Notes: a model not told the origin generated them from the letters alone. A stretch of DNA of 38,999 nucleotides from Vibrio sagamiensis NBRC 104589 (GCF_007990935.1 NZ_BJXJ01000038.1:1-38999), one strand, 5' to 3'; shown: positions 7,019 to 16,199, numbered from the stretch's first letter. Translations and numbers: made by a program.

Positions 7019-8452
7019 TTATGAATGCTGCAACATTTGGCTGAGGTCCTTTGCTTCCCAGTGAGGAAAGTGTTTCCTAACCAGTGCATTAAGCTCAAGC
7101 TCAAAAGCTGAAATATCCGCTAAACTGCGTTCAATCGTGGCGAGACTGCTTTTCACCATCCCAGCGCCCACTGTCACGTTGGTTAAACGGTCAATAATAA
7201 TAAAACCGCCAGTATCGACACAGTCTTGATAACGGTCGAGTGCTACTGCTTCCGTTAACGACCATTCACATAAGCCAATCCCATTGAGTGGTAATTCAGA
7301 TGTGCTGTAGGTCGATAAGTTATTGATATTGTATTGATGATGAATCGATTCTAAACGCCCAACCGTCTTCTTCCCTGCAATTTTGATGTCATAATCTCGG
7401 CCTGACTGCAAAGGCTGCTCTGTCATCCATACAACATCAGCCAACAAGTGGTTAGTTGATTCTACTTGAGTATTTTCTAGAACAATCAAGTCACCACGAC
7501 TGATATCAATTTCATCGTTTAAAGTCAGAGTGACGGCAAGACCTGCCTGTGCTTCTTGCACATCACCATCAAAAGTTACGATACGTGCAACTGTTGAAGC
7601 TTTACCAGAAGGTAAAGCCTTAATCGCATCTCCAACTTTTATCGAGCCCGAGGAAATCGTGCCAGCAAAACCTCTAAAATCAAGGTTCGGTCGACTGACA
7701 TACTGCACAGGAAAACGAAACTCTCCCTCGCCTTTCTCTTGATCAACATCGACATTTTCAAGCAGCTCCAATAAAGATGGGCCTTCAAACCAACTCAATT
7801 GGATGCCTTTATCCACCACGTTGTCGCCCTCTAAGGCAGAGATAGGAATGATCTGAATATTGGTATTTCCGGTTAAGTTCTCAGAAAACTGCAGGTATTC
7901 ATCACGAATCTCTTCAAAGCGCTGTTGAGAATAGTCAACGAGATCCATTTTATTGATCGCGACAATAAAATGTTTCAATCCCAGTAAATTAGAAATAAAC
8001 GAGTGACGACGAGTTTGATCTAATACGCCTTTACGCGCATCAATCAAAATCACCGCAAGATCACACGTTGAGGCTCCAGTCGCCATATTTCGAGTATATT
8101 GTTCATGTCCTGGTGTATCGGCAATAATGAACTTACGTTTTTGGGTTGAAAAATAACGATAAGCCACATCGATGGTAATGCCTTGTTCACGCTCTGCTTG
8201 TAGACCATCGACCAGCAATGCCAAATCAGGTTTCTCGCCAGTCGTGCCGACCCGTTGACTATCAGAATGAACGGCCGCTAATTGATCTTCATAAATTTGT
8301 TTAGAATCGTGGAGCAAACGGCCAATTAGCGTACTTTTCCCGTCATCTACCGAACCACAAGTCAGGAATCTAAGTAACGACTTGTACTGATGTTGTGTTA
8401 AATAGCCTTCAATACCAAGCTCGGCTAATTGAGCTTCAACTGCACTGTTCAT
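7019..8452 (-). CDS. cysN: Sulfate adenylyltransferase, GTPase subunit CysN
   Basis: A 477-residue EF-Tu-like GTPase that couples GTP hydrolysis to APS formation by CysD. GTPase motifs: GSVDDGKST (33-41, G1), DTPGHEQY (G3, about 112-119) and NKMD (G4, about 167-170). The switch region EREQGITIDVAYRYF is intact. Two beta-barrel domains follow. There is no C-terminal APS kinase fusion, consistent with a separate cysC. The gene lies 18 nt after cysD; AGAATG starts the frame and AGGGAAG lies upstream. Cytoplasmic, acting as a CysDN heteromer. Confidence 0.97.
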   Translation of the reverse strand: MNSAVEAQLAELGIEGYLTQHQYKSLLRFLTCGSVDDGKSTLIGRLLHDSKQIYEDQLAAVHSDSQRVGTTGEKPDLALLVDGLQAEREQGITIDVAYRYFSTQKRKFIIADTPGHEQYTRNMATGASTCDLAVILIDARKGVLDQTRRHSFISNLLGLKHFIVAINKMDLVDYSQQRFEEIRDEYLQFSENLTGNTNIQIIPISALEGDNVVDKGIQLSWFEGPSLLELLENVDVDQEKGEGEFRFPVQYVSRPNLDFRGFAGTISSGSIKVGDAIKALPSGKASTVARIVTFDGDVQEAQAGLAVTLTLNDEIDISRGDLIVLENTQVESTNHLLADVVWMTEQPLQSGRDYDIKIAGKKTVGRLESIHHQYNINNLSTYSTSELPLNGIGLCEWSLTEAVALDRYQDCVDTGGFIIIDRLTNVTVGAGMVKSSLATIERSLADISAFELELNALVRKHFPHWEAKDLSQMLQHS

Positions 8453-8470
8453 TCTCTTCCCTTTGATCCT

Positions 8471-9379
8471 TTAGAAATAACCTTGACGCTTTTTCAGCTC
8501 CATCGATCCTGATTGATCATGATCGATCGCACGCCCCTGTCGCTCACTGGAGGTCGCCACCAGCATTTCTTCAATGATGCCAGTTAATGTATTCGCTTCT
8601 GATTCAATCGCTCCCGTTAATGGGTAGCAACCTAGGGTACGAAAACGAACACTTTTCTCTTCAATCACTTCTCCTGGTTCTAGCTCCATACGTTCATCGT
8701 CAACCATGATGAGCATTCCATCACGTTCAACAACTGGACGTTTGTCAGCTAAATACAAAGGGACGATTTCAATATTTTCCAGATAGATGTATTGCCAAAT
8801 ATCTAACTCAGTCCAGTTAGATAGAGGGAAGACTCGAATGCTTTCACCTTTATTCACCTGACCGTTGTACGTCTTCCACAACTCCGGACGCTGGCTCTTA
8901 GGATCCCACGTATGGTTTTTATCGCGGAATGAATAGACTCGTTCTTTAGCACGGGATTTTTCTTCATCACGTCGAGCGCCACCAAAAGCTGCGTCGAATC
9001 CGTACTTGTTCAGAGCTTGCTTTAAGCCCTGAGTTTTCATAATGTCAGTGTGCTTCGAAGAGCCGTGAATAAATGGGCTACATCCCATGGCAAGTCCCTC
9101 TGGGTTCTTATGAACCAACAACTCAAAACCGTACTTCTCGGCAGTACGATCACGAAACTCAATCATCTCGCGAAATTTCCAATCGGTATCGACATGTAAT
9201 AGAGGAAACGGAATTTTACCGGGATAAAAAGCTTTACGTGCCAGATGGAGCATGACGGAAGAGTCTTTGCCAATCGAATACATCATGACAGGATTATCAA
9301 ACTCAGCCGCAACCTCACGGATGATATGGATACTCTCCGCCTCCAGTTGTTTCAAGTGAGTTAAACGTTGTTGGTCCAT
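8471..9379 (-). CDS. cysD: Sulfate adenylyltransferase, catalytic subunit CysD
   Basis: A 302-residue ATP-sulfurylase subunit of the PP-loop/PAPS reductase-like fold, forming APS from sulfate and ATP. It shows the PP-loop-like YSIGKDSSVMLHLA (34-47), LLHVDTDWKFREMIEFRD (about 79-96) and GARRDEEKSRAKER (about 133-146), all family hallmarks. Length equals E. coli CysD. AAGGAAAGG precedes the ATG at 9379. It sits between the cobA-like gene (54 nt upstream) and cysN (18 nt downstream) on one apparent transcript. Confidence 0.97.
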   Translation of the reverse strand: MDQQRLTHLKQLEAESIHIIREVAAEFDNPVMMYSIGKDSSVMLHLARKAFYPGKIPFPLLHVDTDWKFREMIEFRDRTAEKYGFELLVHKNPEGLAMGCSPFIHGSSKHTDIMKTQGLKQALNKYGFDAAFGGARRDEEKSRAKERVYSFRDKNHTWDPKSQRPELWKTYNGQVNKGESIRVFPLSNWTELDIWQYIYLENIEIVPLYLADKRPVVERDGMLIMVDDERMELEPGEVIEEKSVRFRTLGCYPLTGAIESEANTLTGIIEEMLVATSSERQGRAIDHDQSGSMELKKRQGYF

Positions 9380-9433
9380 GTGTTACCTTTCCTTTTGAGC
9401 TTTTAAAATCGAGTGCTGATTTATATTGCGTGC

Positions 9434-10309
9434 TTATATTGCTTGGGCCATCGCACTAGGTTCTTCAGCCGTTTGTGGTGAGAACCAATCCAATTTCTGA
9501 TGCAACGTGACGACTTCACCCACCACAATTAATGATGGTGACTGAGCATGTTTAGACAGTTCAGCAAGTTGGTTGAGTTGCCCAGTAAAGACTTGTTGTT
9601 GATCCTGAGTACCACGTTCAATAATGGCGACAGGCGTCGAAGTAGAACGACCAAATTTAATTAATTGATCTTGGATATAATGGGATTTCATCAGCCCCAT
9701 GTAGATCACCAGAGTTTGATTACCACGGGCCAAGGTCGACCAATCCATGTCGTCACTGTCTTCTTTCAGGTGGCCTGTCACAAACAGCGCTGACTGAGCA
9801 TAATCACGATGGGTTAAAGGAATGCCAGCATAGGCTGTGGCCCCTGCGGCGGCAGTAATGCCTGGCACCACTTGAAAACGGATGCCAGCTTGTGTCAAGA
9901 CCTCCAGCTCTTCACCTCCGCGTCCAAACACAAATGGATCGCCCCCTTTTATTCTCACCACTTTGTACCCTTGCTGAGCGAATTCAACTAACAGCTGATT
10001 AGTCTTCTCTTGTGGCACACTATGATGTCCTGCTTTTTTGCCCACACAGACTAAAATAGCGTCACTCGGGGCAAAAGCCATGATCTCTTCCGATACCAAA
10101 TAATCATAAAGAATCACGTCAGCTTGCTGTAAGCAATTCAATGCTTTAATCGTTAATAGCTCAGCATCGCCAGGCCCTGCACCAACTAAAGCCACTTCCC
10201 CCGCTTGCAAGGGGTGCTTACCAAAACGAGAACGCTCAGCAAAAGGTTGATGAGCCACGAGGCGAGGCTTCTTCGCAGAAAAAGGGGTCACTGAATTATT
10301 CACTGTCAT
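9434..10309 (-). CDS. cobA: Uroporphyrinogen-III C-methyltransferase (siroheme branch)
   Basis: A 291-residue SAM-dependent methyltransferase converting uroporphyrinogen III to precorrin-2, which feeds siroheme for sulfite reductase. Motifs: VGAGPGDAELLT (42-53), RIKGGDPFVFGRGGEE (about 119-134) and VPGITAAAGATAYAGIPLTHR (from about 145). Only the methyltransferase half of E. coli CysG is present; the N-terminal dehydrogenase/ferrochelatase half is absent, so another gene must supply it. The start is set at the second ATG (10309), because AGG lies seven bases ahead of it, whereas the ATG at 10324 has no Shine-Dalgarno. First gene of the cys operon, so the operon promoter should lie in 10310-10600. 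Confidence 0.92.
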   Translation of the reverse strand: MTVNNSVTPFSAKKPRLVAHQPFAERSRFGKHPLQAGEVALVGAGPGDAELLTIKALNCLQQADVILYDYLVSEEIMAFAPSDAILVCVGKKAGHHSVPQEKTNQLLVEFAQQGYKVVRIKGGDPFVFGRGGEELEVLTQAGIRFQVVPGITAAAGATAYAGIPLTHRDYAQSALFVTGHLKEDSDDMDWSTLARGNQTLVIYMGLMKSHYIQDQLIKFGRSTSTPVAIIERGTQDQQQVFTGQLNQLAELSKHAQSPSLIVVGEVVTLHQKLDWFSPQTAEEPSAMAQAI

Positions 10310-10372
10310 TCTCTTGCCTATCATCCGTTGATATCGTTATGGTTCTCATTATGACGTCAGCGGCATATTACC

Positions 10373-10390
10373 TGAAATTCTAAAATTTCA
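10373..10390. promoter_or_regulatory. 7-bp palindrome in the cobA/cpdB divergent region
   Basis: Perfect dyad TGAAATT-CTAA-AATTTCA, 64 bp upstream of the cobA start on the sulfate operon side. It may be an operator or part of an A+T-rich promoter. No regulator is assigned. Confidence 0.35.
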
Positions 10391-10461
10391 TTTTTTATGC
10401 CAAAAACTGCTAAGGCATGTTGTTGCTTAAATCAGCAGGATGATTAAAAAATATGTCGTTG

Positions 10462-10528
10462 TGACAACACTCATTAATTGTCATGAAACTCATTAAGTAA
10501 CTCGACTATACTCACACTTTTCTGTGTG
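10462..10528 (+). promoter_or_regulatory. Probable cpdB promoter region with two dyads
   Basis: A good -10 (TATACT, 10507-10512) has no recognisable -35 at the normal distance, which suggests activator dependence. A dyad TGACAA (10462-10467) / TTGTCA (10478-10483) is centred about 45 bp before the expected start site, a usual activator position. A second dyad, CACAC (10513-10517) / GTGTG (10524-10528), covers the expected start site. The regulators are not identified. Confidence 0.4.
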
Positions 10529-10601
10529 GCTTAGATGGCTTTACAAGCTTCTTTGATACATTACGCATTTGCACTTTTATCCCATTAACTTGGAGTTACT
10601 C

Positions 10602-12566
10602 ATGAAAATGGCCGTTAATCCAATCTCCATCGCAGTTCTCGGTGGTATGTTCGCTCTAGCCAACCCAGCTATGGCAGACACCATTAAACTACGTATCATC
10701 GAAACCACTGATATTCATACCAATGTGATGGATTATGATTACTACAAAGACCAGCCTTCTCAGCAAATTGGCCTAAGCCGTGCGGCCAGCTTGGTTAAGC
10801 AAGCCAGAGCAGAAGCAGAGAACAGTGTCTTAGTCGATAATGGTGATTTACTTCAAGGCAGTCCAATGGGCGATTACATGGCAGCGAAAGGAATCAAAAT
10901 GGGGGAAATACACCCTGTTTATAAAGCCATGAATCAATTAGGCTACGATGTAGGTAACATCGGTAACCACGAATTCAACTATGGCCTAGATTTCCTCAAA
11001 AACTCGACAGCGGGAGCTAACTTCCCTTACATCAATGCTAACGTCTTTGATCAAAAAACGGGTGAACACTACTTCAAACCTTACCTTATCAAAACACACA
11101 CATTCAAAGATACCGATGATCAAGAACATCAAATCAAGGTCGGATACATCGGTTTTGTTCCACCTCAAATCATGGTTTGGGATAAGAAGAACCTAGAAGG
11201 CAACGTATTTGCTAAGGACATCAAGGCCACAGCAGAAAAGCTTGTCCCACAAATGAAAAAAGAAGGGGCTGATATCATTATTGCTATCCCTCACTCAGGC
11301 CTATCTACCGATCCATACAAACTAGGAGCTGAAAACTCGGTATATTACCTCACGGAGGTTAAAGGGATTGATGCCATCGCATTTGGACATTCTCACGCTG
11401 TTTTTCCAGGCAAAGGCTTTGATAACCTACAAGGCGTAGATAATCAAAGAGGCGTAATTAATGGCGTCACTGCCGTCATGCCTGGACGCTGGGGAAGCCA
11501 CGTTGGCGTAATGGATTTGATGCTTAAGCAGAAAGAGGGCAAGTGGCAAGTGGTTGATGGCCAGTCTGAAGCGCGTCCTATCTTTGACAAGGCTCATAAA
11601 AAAGCGCTAGCGAAAGCGGATCAAGGCATTGTTGATGCGTTAAAAGGCGATCACAAAGGCACACGTGACTTTGTGAACCAGCCGATTGGTAAAGCAAATG
11701 ATGTTATGTACAGCTTCCTTGCATTGGTACAAGATGATCCTACGGTTCAAATTGTTAACCTTGCACAAAAAGATTATGTAGAGCGCTTTATTCAAGGTGA
11801 CCCAAACCTAGCCGATATTCCTGTTCTCAGTGCCGCAGCCCCGTTCAAAGCAGGTGGCCGTAAAAACGATCCTAATAACTTCACTGAAGTTGAATCTGGG
11901 CAGTTAACGTTCCGTAATGCTGCCGACCTTTATTTGTATCCAAACACGCTTGTTGCACTAAAAGTGACTGGAAAAGAAGTCAAAGAGTGGCTGGAATGCA
12001 GTGCAGGACAGTTTAAGCAAATTGATACTAGCACCACTAAACCGCAATCCTTGATCGATTGGGACAACTTCCGTACCTACAACTTCGATGTGATTGATGG
12101 CGTTAACTATCAAATCGATGTGACTCAAGCGCCTAAATACGACGCCTCATGTAAAGTCATTAATCCGACTTCTCAACGTATTGTCAATCTGACCTTCAAC
12201 GGTAAAGCGGTTGATGCGAAGCAAGACTTTATTATTGCTACCAACAACTACCGAGCATACAGCAATGCCTTCCCCGGTACTGGCACTGACTTCATTGCTT
12301 TTGATTCTCCAGATGAAAACCGCTCTATCTTAGCGGCTTACATTTCACGCATCAGTAAAGAGAAAGGTAAAGTAACACCAAGTGCAGATAACAACTGGTC
12401 GTTTGCACCAATACAATCCAATAAAAAATTGGATATCCGCTTTGAAACATCACCCGGTGACAAGGCAGCACAGTTCATCAAAAATAAAGGCCAATACCCG
12501 ATGACACGCTTAGCAGATGATGAAGTCGGCTTTGCCGTTTATCAAATTGACCTAAGCAAAAGATAA
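10602..12566 (+). CDS. cpdB: 2',3'-cyclic-nucleotide 2'-phosphodiesterase/3'-nucleotidase CpdB
   Basis: A 654-residue periplasmic enzyme that hydrolyses 2',3'-cyclic nucleotides and 3'-nucleotides, allowing scavenging of extracellular nucleotides and RNA breakdown products. The signal peptide ends at ANPAMA (residue 25). The metallophosphatase domain carries TTDIHTN (35-41), DNGDLLQG (79-86), GNHEF (121-125), PHSGL (about 230-234) and GHSHAVFPG (262-270), the dinuclear metal ligands. The C-terminal 5'-nucleotidase-type substrate domain begins near 360. The ATG at 10602 is chosen because GGAG lies six bases upstream; an upstream TTG at 10569 would spoil the signal peptide. It stands alone, bounded by a divergent cobA gene and a strong terminator. 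Confidence 0.95.
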   Translation: MKMAVNPISIAVLGGMFALANPAMADTIKLRIIETTDIHTNVMDYDYYKDQPSQQIGLSRAASLVKQARAEAENSVLVDNGDLLQGSPMGDYMAAKGIKMGEIHPVYKAMNQLGYDVGNIGNHEFNYGLDFLKNSTAGANFPYINANVFDQKTGEHYFKPYLIKTHTFKDTDDQEHQIKVGYIGFVPPQIMVWDKKNLEGNVFAKDIKATAEKLVPQMKKEGADIIIAIPHSGLSTDPYKLGAENSVYYLTEVKGIDAIAFGHSHAVFPGKGFDNLQGVDNQRGVINGVTAVMPGRWGSHVGVMDLMLKQKEGKWQVVDGQSEARPIFDKAHKKALAKADQGIVDALKGDHKGTRDFVNQPIGKANDVMYSFLALVQDDPTVQIVNLAQKDYVERFIQGDPNLADIPVLSAAAPFKAGGRKNDPNNFTEVESGQLTFRNAADLYLYPNTLVALKVTGKEVKEWLECSAGQFKQIDTSTTKPQSLIDWDNFRTYNFDVIDGVNYQIDVTQAPKYDASCKVINPTSQRIVNLTFNGKAVDAKQDFIIATNNYRAYSNAFPGTGTDFIAFDSPDENRSILAAYISRISKEKGKVTPSADNNWSFAPIQSNKKLDIRFETSPGDKAAQFIKNKGQYPMTRLADDEVGFAVYQIDLSKR

Positions 12567-12596
12567 CCGATTAAGTTATATTAATAAGTTATTAAT

Positions 12597-12620
12597 GCGG
12601 CTCAATTGAGCCGTTTTTTT
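12597..12620 (+). terminator. Intrinsic terminator of cpdB
   Basis: Stem CGGCTC / GAGCCG with an AATT loop (12598-12613), followed by seven T residues. A textbook rho-independent terminator. Confidence 0.92.
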
Positions 12621-12646
12621 CACCCGTTTCCCGATTAGGTTTACCT

Positions 12647-13219
12647 ATGCCCAACAACCTCTCCAGCGATTTAATTCGGCTCGGCTTTATTGCTGACGAA
12701 GCTCGGCAACTCATAGAGCATGGACAACAACTTGAATTACCAACGCGCCATATTTTACATCATCAAGGTGAAGTCAGCTCGCACATCTACTTTGTGTTGG
12801 AGGGCTTATGCCATGCCAGTTATCTAACAGATAAAGGTAAGGAGTTCAGTAAAGAGTTTTACTGGGAAAAAGATTGGATAATCGGCTTTGAAAGCGTGAT
12901 TAAAGAGCAACCATCGCCCTATGTTTTAGAAACACTGACCCCTTGCCATTTGTTTTGTTTACCGATCGAAGTCTTTCATCAATGGCGCGAAGAGGCGCAC
13001 CCAATCTACATCAAATTACTCGAAGCTCAGTTGATGTACAAAGAAAACAAAGAACGCTTTATGCTGCTTTACACACCAGAAGAGCGCTACCAATTATTCT
13101 GCACTCATTACCCCAATTTAGAACAGAGAATCACTGACAGTCAGATTGCTGCTTATTTGGGGATTACCGCAATCAGTCTTAGCCGAATTAAGTCACGCTT
13201 AAAGAACAGCATAGAATAA
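12647..13219 (+). CDS. Crp/Fnr-like transcriptional regulator with divergent ligand pocket
   Basis: A 190-residue protein with an N-terminal cyclic-nucleotide-binding-like beta barrel (about 10-115; HHQGEVSSHIYFVLEGL at 38-54 is the first conserved strand pair). A linker helix and a short C-terminal helix-turn-helix follow (about 158-185; DSQIAAYLGITAISLSRIKSRL). The phosphate-binding cassette of cAMP receptors (GE...RSA) is not seen: the equivalent stretch reads GFESVIKEQPSPYVLETL, so canonical cAMP binding is unlikely. It lies downstream of the cpdB terminator on the same strand and converges with dbpA. Its ligand and targets cannot be told from the sequence. No strong Shine-Dalgarno is evident. 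Confidence 0.8.
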   Translation: MPNNLSSDLIRLGFIADEARQLIEHGQQLELPTRHILHHQGEVSSHIYFVLEGLCHASYLTDKGKEFSKEFYWEKDWIIGFESVIKEQPSPYVLETLTPCHLFCLPIEVFHQWREEAHPIYIKLLEAQLMYKENKERFMLLYTPEERYQLFCTHYPNLEQRITDSQIAAYLGITAISLSRIKSRLKNSIE

Positions 13220-13225
13220 GGTCAG

Positions 13226-13257
13226 ACACCCAAGTGACCTCAAGATGCTTGATTCAG
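13226..13257. repeat. Intergenic dispersed repeat, copy 2
   Basis: Reads ACACCCAAGTGACCTCAAGA then TGCTTGATTCAG. It starts 7 nt after the stop of the Crp/Fnr-like gene. Same core as 4335-4366, with a weaker stem. Confidence 0.6.
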
Positions 13258-13284
13258 AGCGAGGACACTAAAGTACATAGGCTG

Positions 13285-13316
13285 GAAAAACAAAGGCGCT
13301 CAATGTCGAGCGCCTT
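13285..13316 (-). terminator. Intrinsic terminator of dbpA
   Basis: A 9-bp perfect stem (AAGGCGCTC / GAGCGCCTT, 13293-13301 and 13308-13316) is followed on the minus strand by TGTTTTTCC. It also faces the convergent regulator gene. Confidence 0.85.
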
Positions 13317-13336
13317 GGCATTAAGTGAGGTTTAGC

Positions 13337-14716
13337 TTATTTCAGAATACGAGCTCGGAATTGACGCCCTTTCATTTTGCCATTACTGATGATCTGTAAC
13401 GCTTTCTTCGCCACAGATTTCTCCACTGCAACATAGGAACGCATCGCCATTAACTGGATCTTACCCACCTGTGCGCCTGTGATACCGTTTTTACCAGTTA
13501 AGCAGCCTAGAATGTCACCTGCACGTACTTTCTGCTTCTTACCGCCATCGATGTTAATCGTCACCATTTTCGCTTGGTATGGCTGCTGGTTTGATTTCAC
13601 TGGCAATGTTGCTGGCATTACATCCATCTCTAAATATTCTTCGATACGCGCGACACGTAAGCCATCTTTTTCACCATAGAAACTAAATGCTAACCCTTTA
13701 CTCCCTGCACGACCAGTACGACCGATACGATGTACATGGACTTCCGGGTCGCGAGACAGTTCAAAGTTAAATACTGCATCAAGGTTATCGACATCGAGGC
13801 CACGTGCGGCAACATCCGTTGCAACAAGGATAGACACACTCTTGTTAGCAAATTGCACCAAGGCTTGGTCACGCTCTCGTTGCTCAAGATCACCATGAAG
13901 ATCGATCACACTAAAACCTTTGTTATGTAGTTCATCGGCAACACTTTGTACTTCTTTTTTAGTATTACAAAATACCACAGCAGACTCTGGTTGATGGGTT
14001 AAAAGCAAATTGGCTAGGGCCTCATCTCGCGCTTCTGAGCCTTCAACCTGATAAAAGTACTGTTTAATACTAGAGGTATCATGCGTTGATTCAACTTTGA
14101 TCATCTCAGGTGATTGCATAATGCGTTGAGCAATCTGTTCGATCTTCTCTGGGAATGTTGCACTAAATAGCAGGGTTTGACGTTGTTTAGGCGCAGCCTC
14201 AATGATGGCATCGAGTGCATCTTGGAAACCCATGTCCAGCATACGATCGGCTTCATCAAGCACCAAGGTGTTCAACTCATCTAAATTGATACGACCTTTA
14301 TCTAAGTGATCAAGAATACGGCCAGGAGTACCAACTAAGATATGTGCACCATGCTCCAGTGAACCAATTTGAGGACCCATTGGCATACCGCCACATAAAG
14401 TCAGTACCTTAATATTGTGAATACCTCGACCCAAAGTACGGATCTCTTTCGCCACTTGATCGGCAAGCTCGCGCGTAGGACAAAGTACCAAAGACTGAAC
14501 TCGAAAGCGCTTCACGTTAAGGTTAGATAATACACCAAGGCCAAACGCAGCGGTTTTACCAGAGCCTGTTTTACCCTGACCAATAACATCATGAGCATTT
14601 AAAATCGCCGGTAAACTCAACGCTTGAATCGGCGTCATATGTGTATAGTTCAATGAAGCCAGTGTATCGAGTAAGGCTGGATTTAACCCTACTTGGTCAA
14701 AAGTTGGTTTGCTCAC
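13337..14716 (-). CDS. dbpA: ATP-dependent RNA helicase DbpA
   Basis: A 459-residue DEAD-box helicase that acts in late 50S assembly by recognising hairpin 92 of 23S rRNA (established for E. coli DbpA). Q-motif region with TPIQ (28-31), motif I GQGKTGSGKT (46-55), PTRELA (motif Ia, about 80-85), DEAD (154-157), SAT (motif III) and HRIGRTGR (motif VI) are all present. The last 75 or so residues (from about 385, TINIDGGKKQKVRAGDILG) form the DbpA-specific RNA-binding domain that separates it from other DEAD-box proteins. Length matches E. coli. It is a monocistronic unit with its own terminator, divergent from the acetyltransferase gene. Confidence 0.95.
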   Translation of the reverse strand: MSKPTFDQVGLNPALLDTLASLNYTHMTPIQALSLPAILNAHDVIGQGKTGSGKTAAFGLGVLSNLNVKRFRVQSLVLCPTRELADQVAKEIRTLGRGIHNIKVLTLCGGMPMGPQIGSLEHGAHILVGTPGRILDHLDKGRINLDELNTLVLDEADRMLDMGFQDALDAIIEAAPKQRQTLLFSATFPEKIEQIAQRIMQSPEMIKVESTHDTSSIKQYFYQVEGSEARDEALANLLLTHQPESAVVFCNTKKEVQSVADELHNKGFSVIDLHGDLEQRERDQALVQFANKSVSILVATDVAARGLDVDNLDAVFNFELSRDPEVHVHRIGRTGRAGSKGLAFSFYGEKDGLRVARIEEYLEMDVMPATLPVKSNQQPYQAKMVTINIDGGKKQKVRAGDILGCLTGKNGITGAQVGKIQLMAMRSYVAVEKSVAKKALQIISNGKMKGRQFRARILK

Positions 14717-14873
14717 GGGGAAATATCCTCAGGTGGTGTGAAAAGAGAGCACATTATCGCCAGATTTTCGGCGAAGGCCAGATAAAATTAACCATTGTTA
14801 ATGAGTATGAGTACAAATAAGCGTAAAGTCGTCACAATATTGAATAACCCCTCTTATTCCTGGAGATACAACT

Positions 14874-15326
14874 ATGCTGAACTGGGTACTTTTGCCTTTC
14901 TCTCAACTCACCAATCAACAATTGTATGAAATGCTTCGTTTACGTGTCGATGTCTTCGTCGTTGAACAAACATGTCCTTATCCTGAGCTCGATGGTAAAG
15001 ACACCATCGAAGGTGTTCAGCATTTACTCGGCTATCAAGATGAACAACTGGTCGCTTGTACACGCTTGCTGCCCAGTGGTGTCTCTTTTGAGAGTGTCAG
15101 TATTGGTCGAGTCGCCACAAAGTTGAGTGCCAGAAAACAAGGTTTAGGTCATCAATTACTCCAACAAGCGCTGACTCATTGTCAAATACTCTGGCCTGAT
15201 CAAAGCATTGAAATTGGCGCACAAAAACATCTTGTCGACTTCTATGCTCAGCATGGTTTTGAAGTCAGCTCTGATGTCTACCTTGAGGATGGCATCCTAC
15301 ACGTAAATATGCGTCGAGGAAGCTAG
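14874..15326 (+). CDS. GNAT family N-acetyltransferase, ElaA-type
   Basis: A 150-residue single-domain GNAT protein resembling E. coli ElaA. The N-terminal part LYEMLRLRVDVFVVEQTCPYPELDGKD (about 21-47) is the ElaA signature. The acetyl-CoA loop region is IGRVATKLSARKQGLGHQLL (about 84-103; core QGLGHQ). It would transfer an acetyl group from acetyl-CoA; the acceptor is unknown. GGAG lies eight bases before the ATG. Its TAG is followed with no gap by the ATG of the EamA transporter, so the two are cotranscribed and probably translationally linked. Confidence 0.88.
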   Translation: MLNWVLLPFSQLTNQQLYEMLRLRVDVFVVEQTCPYPELDGKDTIEGVQHLLGYQDEQLVACTRLLPSGVSFESVSIGRVATKLSARKQGLGHQLLQQALTHCQILWPDQSIEIGAQKHLVDFYAQHGFEVSSDVYLEDGILHVNMRRGS

Positions 15327-16199
15327 ATGTCTTCCAATCATTTGGCGTTACTCTTACTGGTTATCGGTAACTTGGCAGCATCTTTGTCAGATGTTGCCGT
15401 AAAGCTAATTGAAGGCGGAATCTCACCATTTCAATACATGTTTCTGCGCCAATGTTTTACATTGTTACTTATTTTACCTTTTTATCTAAAACAAAAGCAG
15501 GGGAAGAAGGATCTTAAACAGGCTCCGATAACACTCATTCGAGCTCATCTTATTTTGCTAGGCAGTGGCTGCATGATGGTTGCTATCACTTACTTACCCT
15601 TAACAACGGCCAATGCCGTCTTCTATGCTGCACCACTTTTAATGCTACCGCTGTCGGTATGCCTTCTTAAAGAACATCCTTCATTAAGTAAAATATTAAT
15701 GACCTGTTTTGGGTTCATTGGTGTATTAGTCGTGTTACGACCTACACAATTTCACTGGGCCGCTTTTTTTGCCTTAGGGACCGCGATAACACTTGCTCTA
15801 TTCAATATATTAGTAAGACGTCTTCCTAGCGAACAAACTGTCGTGACGACATTATGGTGGACCACACTATTTTCGCTCCCTCTCTCTGCACTATTAGCAA
15901 CGTTCTATTGGCACTCCATAACAGCAAGAGAATTAGCGCTTGTTTTGATCAGTGCGGCCTGTATTTTAAGCTATAATGGTCTAGCAGTATGGGCATACAA
16001 AAACGCACCTGCTGGAGACATTGCTTTTGCAGAATATTCTGGTTTAGTATTTGTCACAATATTTGGCATATACTGGTTTAATGAAATACCTGATCTTTTA
16101 AATATCATTGGAATGGTAATGATAATCATGCCAATAATACTCAAAAATACTATTTCCTCTCATAATAGGTTAGCAAAAAAGCGATATGATAGAGCATAA
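15327..16199 (+). CDS. EamA/DMT family transporter
   Basis: A 290-residue inner-membrane protein with about ten hydrophobic segments arranged as two EamA repeats (about 6-135 and 146-280), the drug/metabolite transporter fold. Residues typical of the first repeat are visible: FQYMFLRQCFTLLLILPF near 36 and LTTANAVFYAAPLLMLPLSV near 92-111. The substrate cannot be told; relatives export metabolites or amino acids. It starts directly after the acetyltransferase stop and overlaps the AraC-type gene by 14 nt. From here to about 17460 the sequence looks richer in A+T than its neighbours. Confidence 0.88.
   Translation: MSSNHLALLLLVIGNLAASLSDVAVKLIEGGISPFQYMFLRQCFTLLLILPFYLKQKQGKKDLKQAPITLIRAHLILLGSGCMMVAITYLPLTTANAVFYAAPLLMLPLSVCLLKEHPSLSKILMTCFGFIGVLVVLRPTQFHWAAFFALGTAITLALFNILVRRLPSEQTVVTTLWWTTLFSLPLSALLATFYWHSITARELALVLISAACILSYNGLAVWAYKNAPAGDIAFAEYSGLVFVTIFGIYWFNEIPDLLNIIGMVMIIMPIILKNTISSHNRLAKKRYDRA

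Noticed and set aside
10461..10490. Pho box or CRP site upstream of cpdB
   Set aside because: TGTGAC and TTGTCAT resemble half-sites, but the partner half-sites do not match at the needed spacing.
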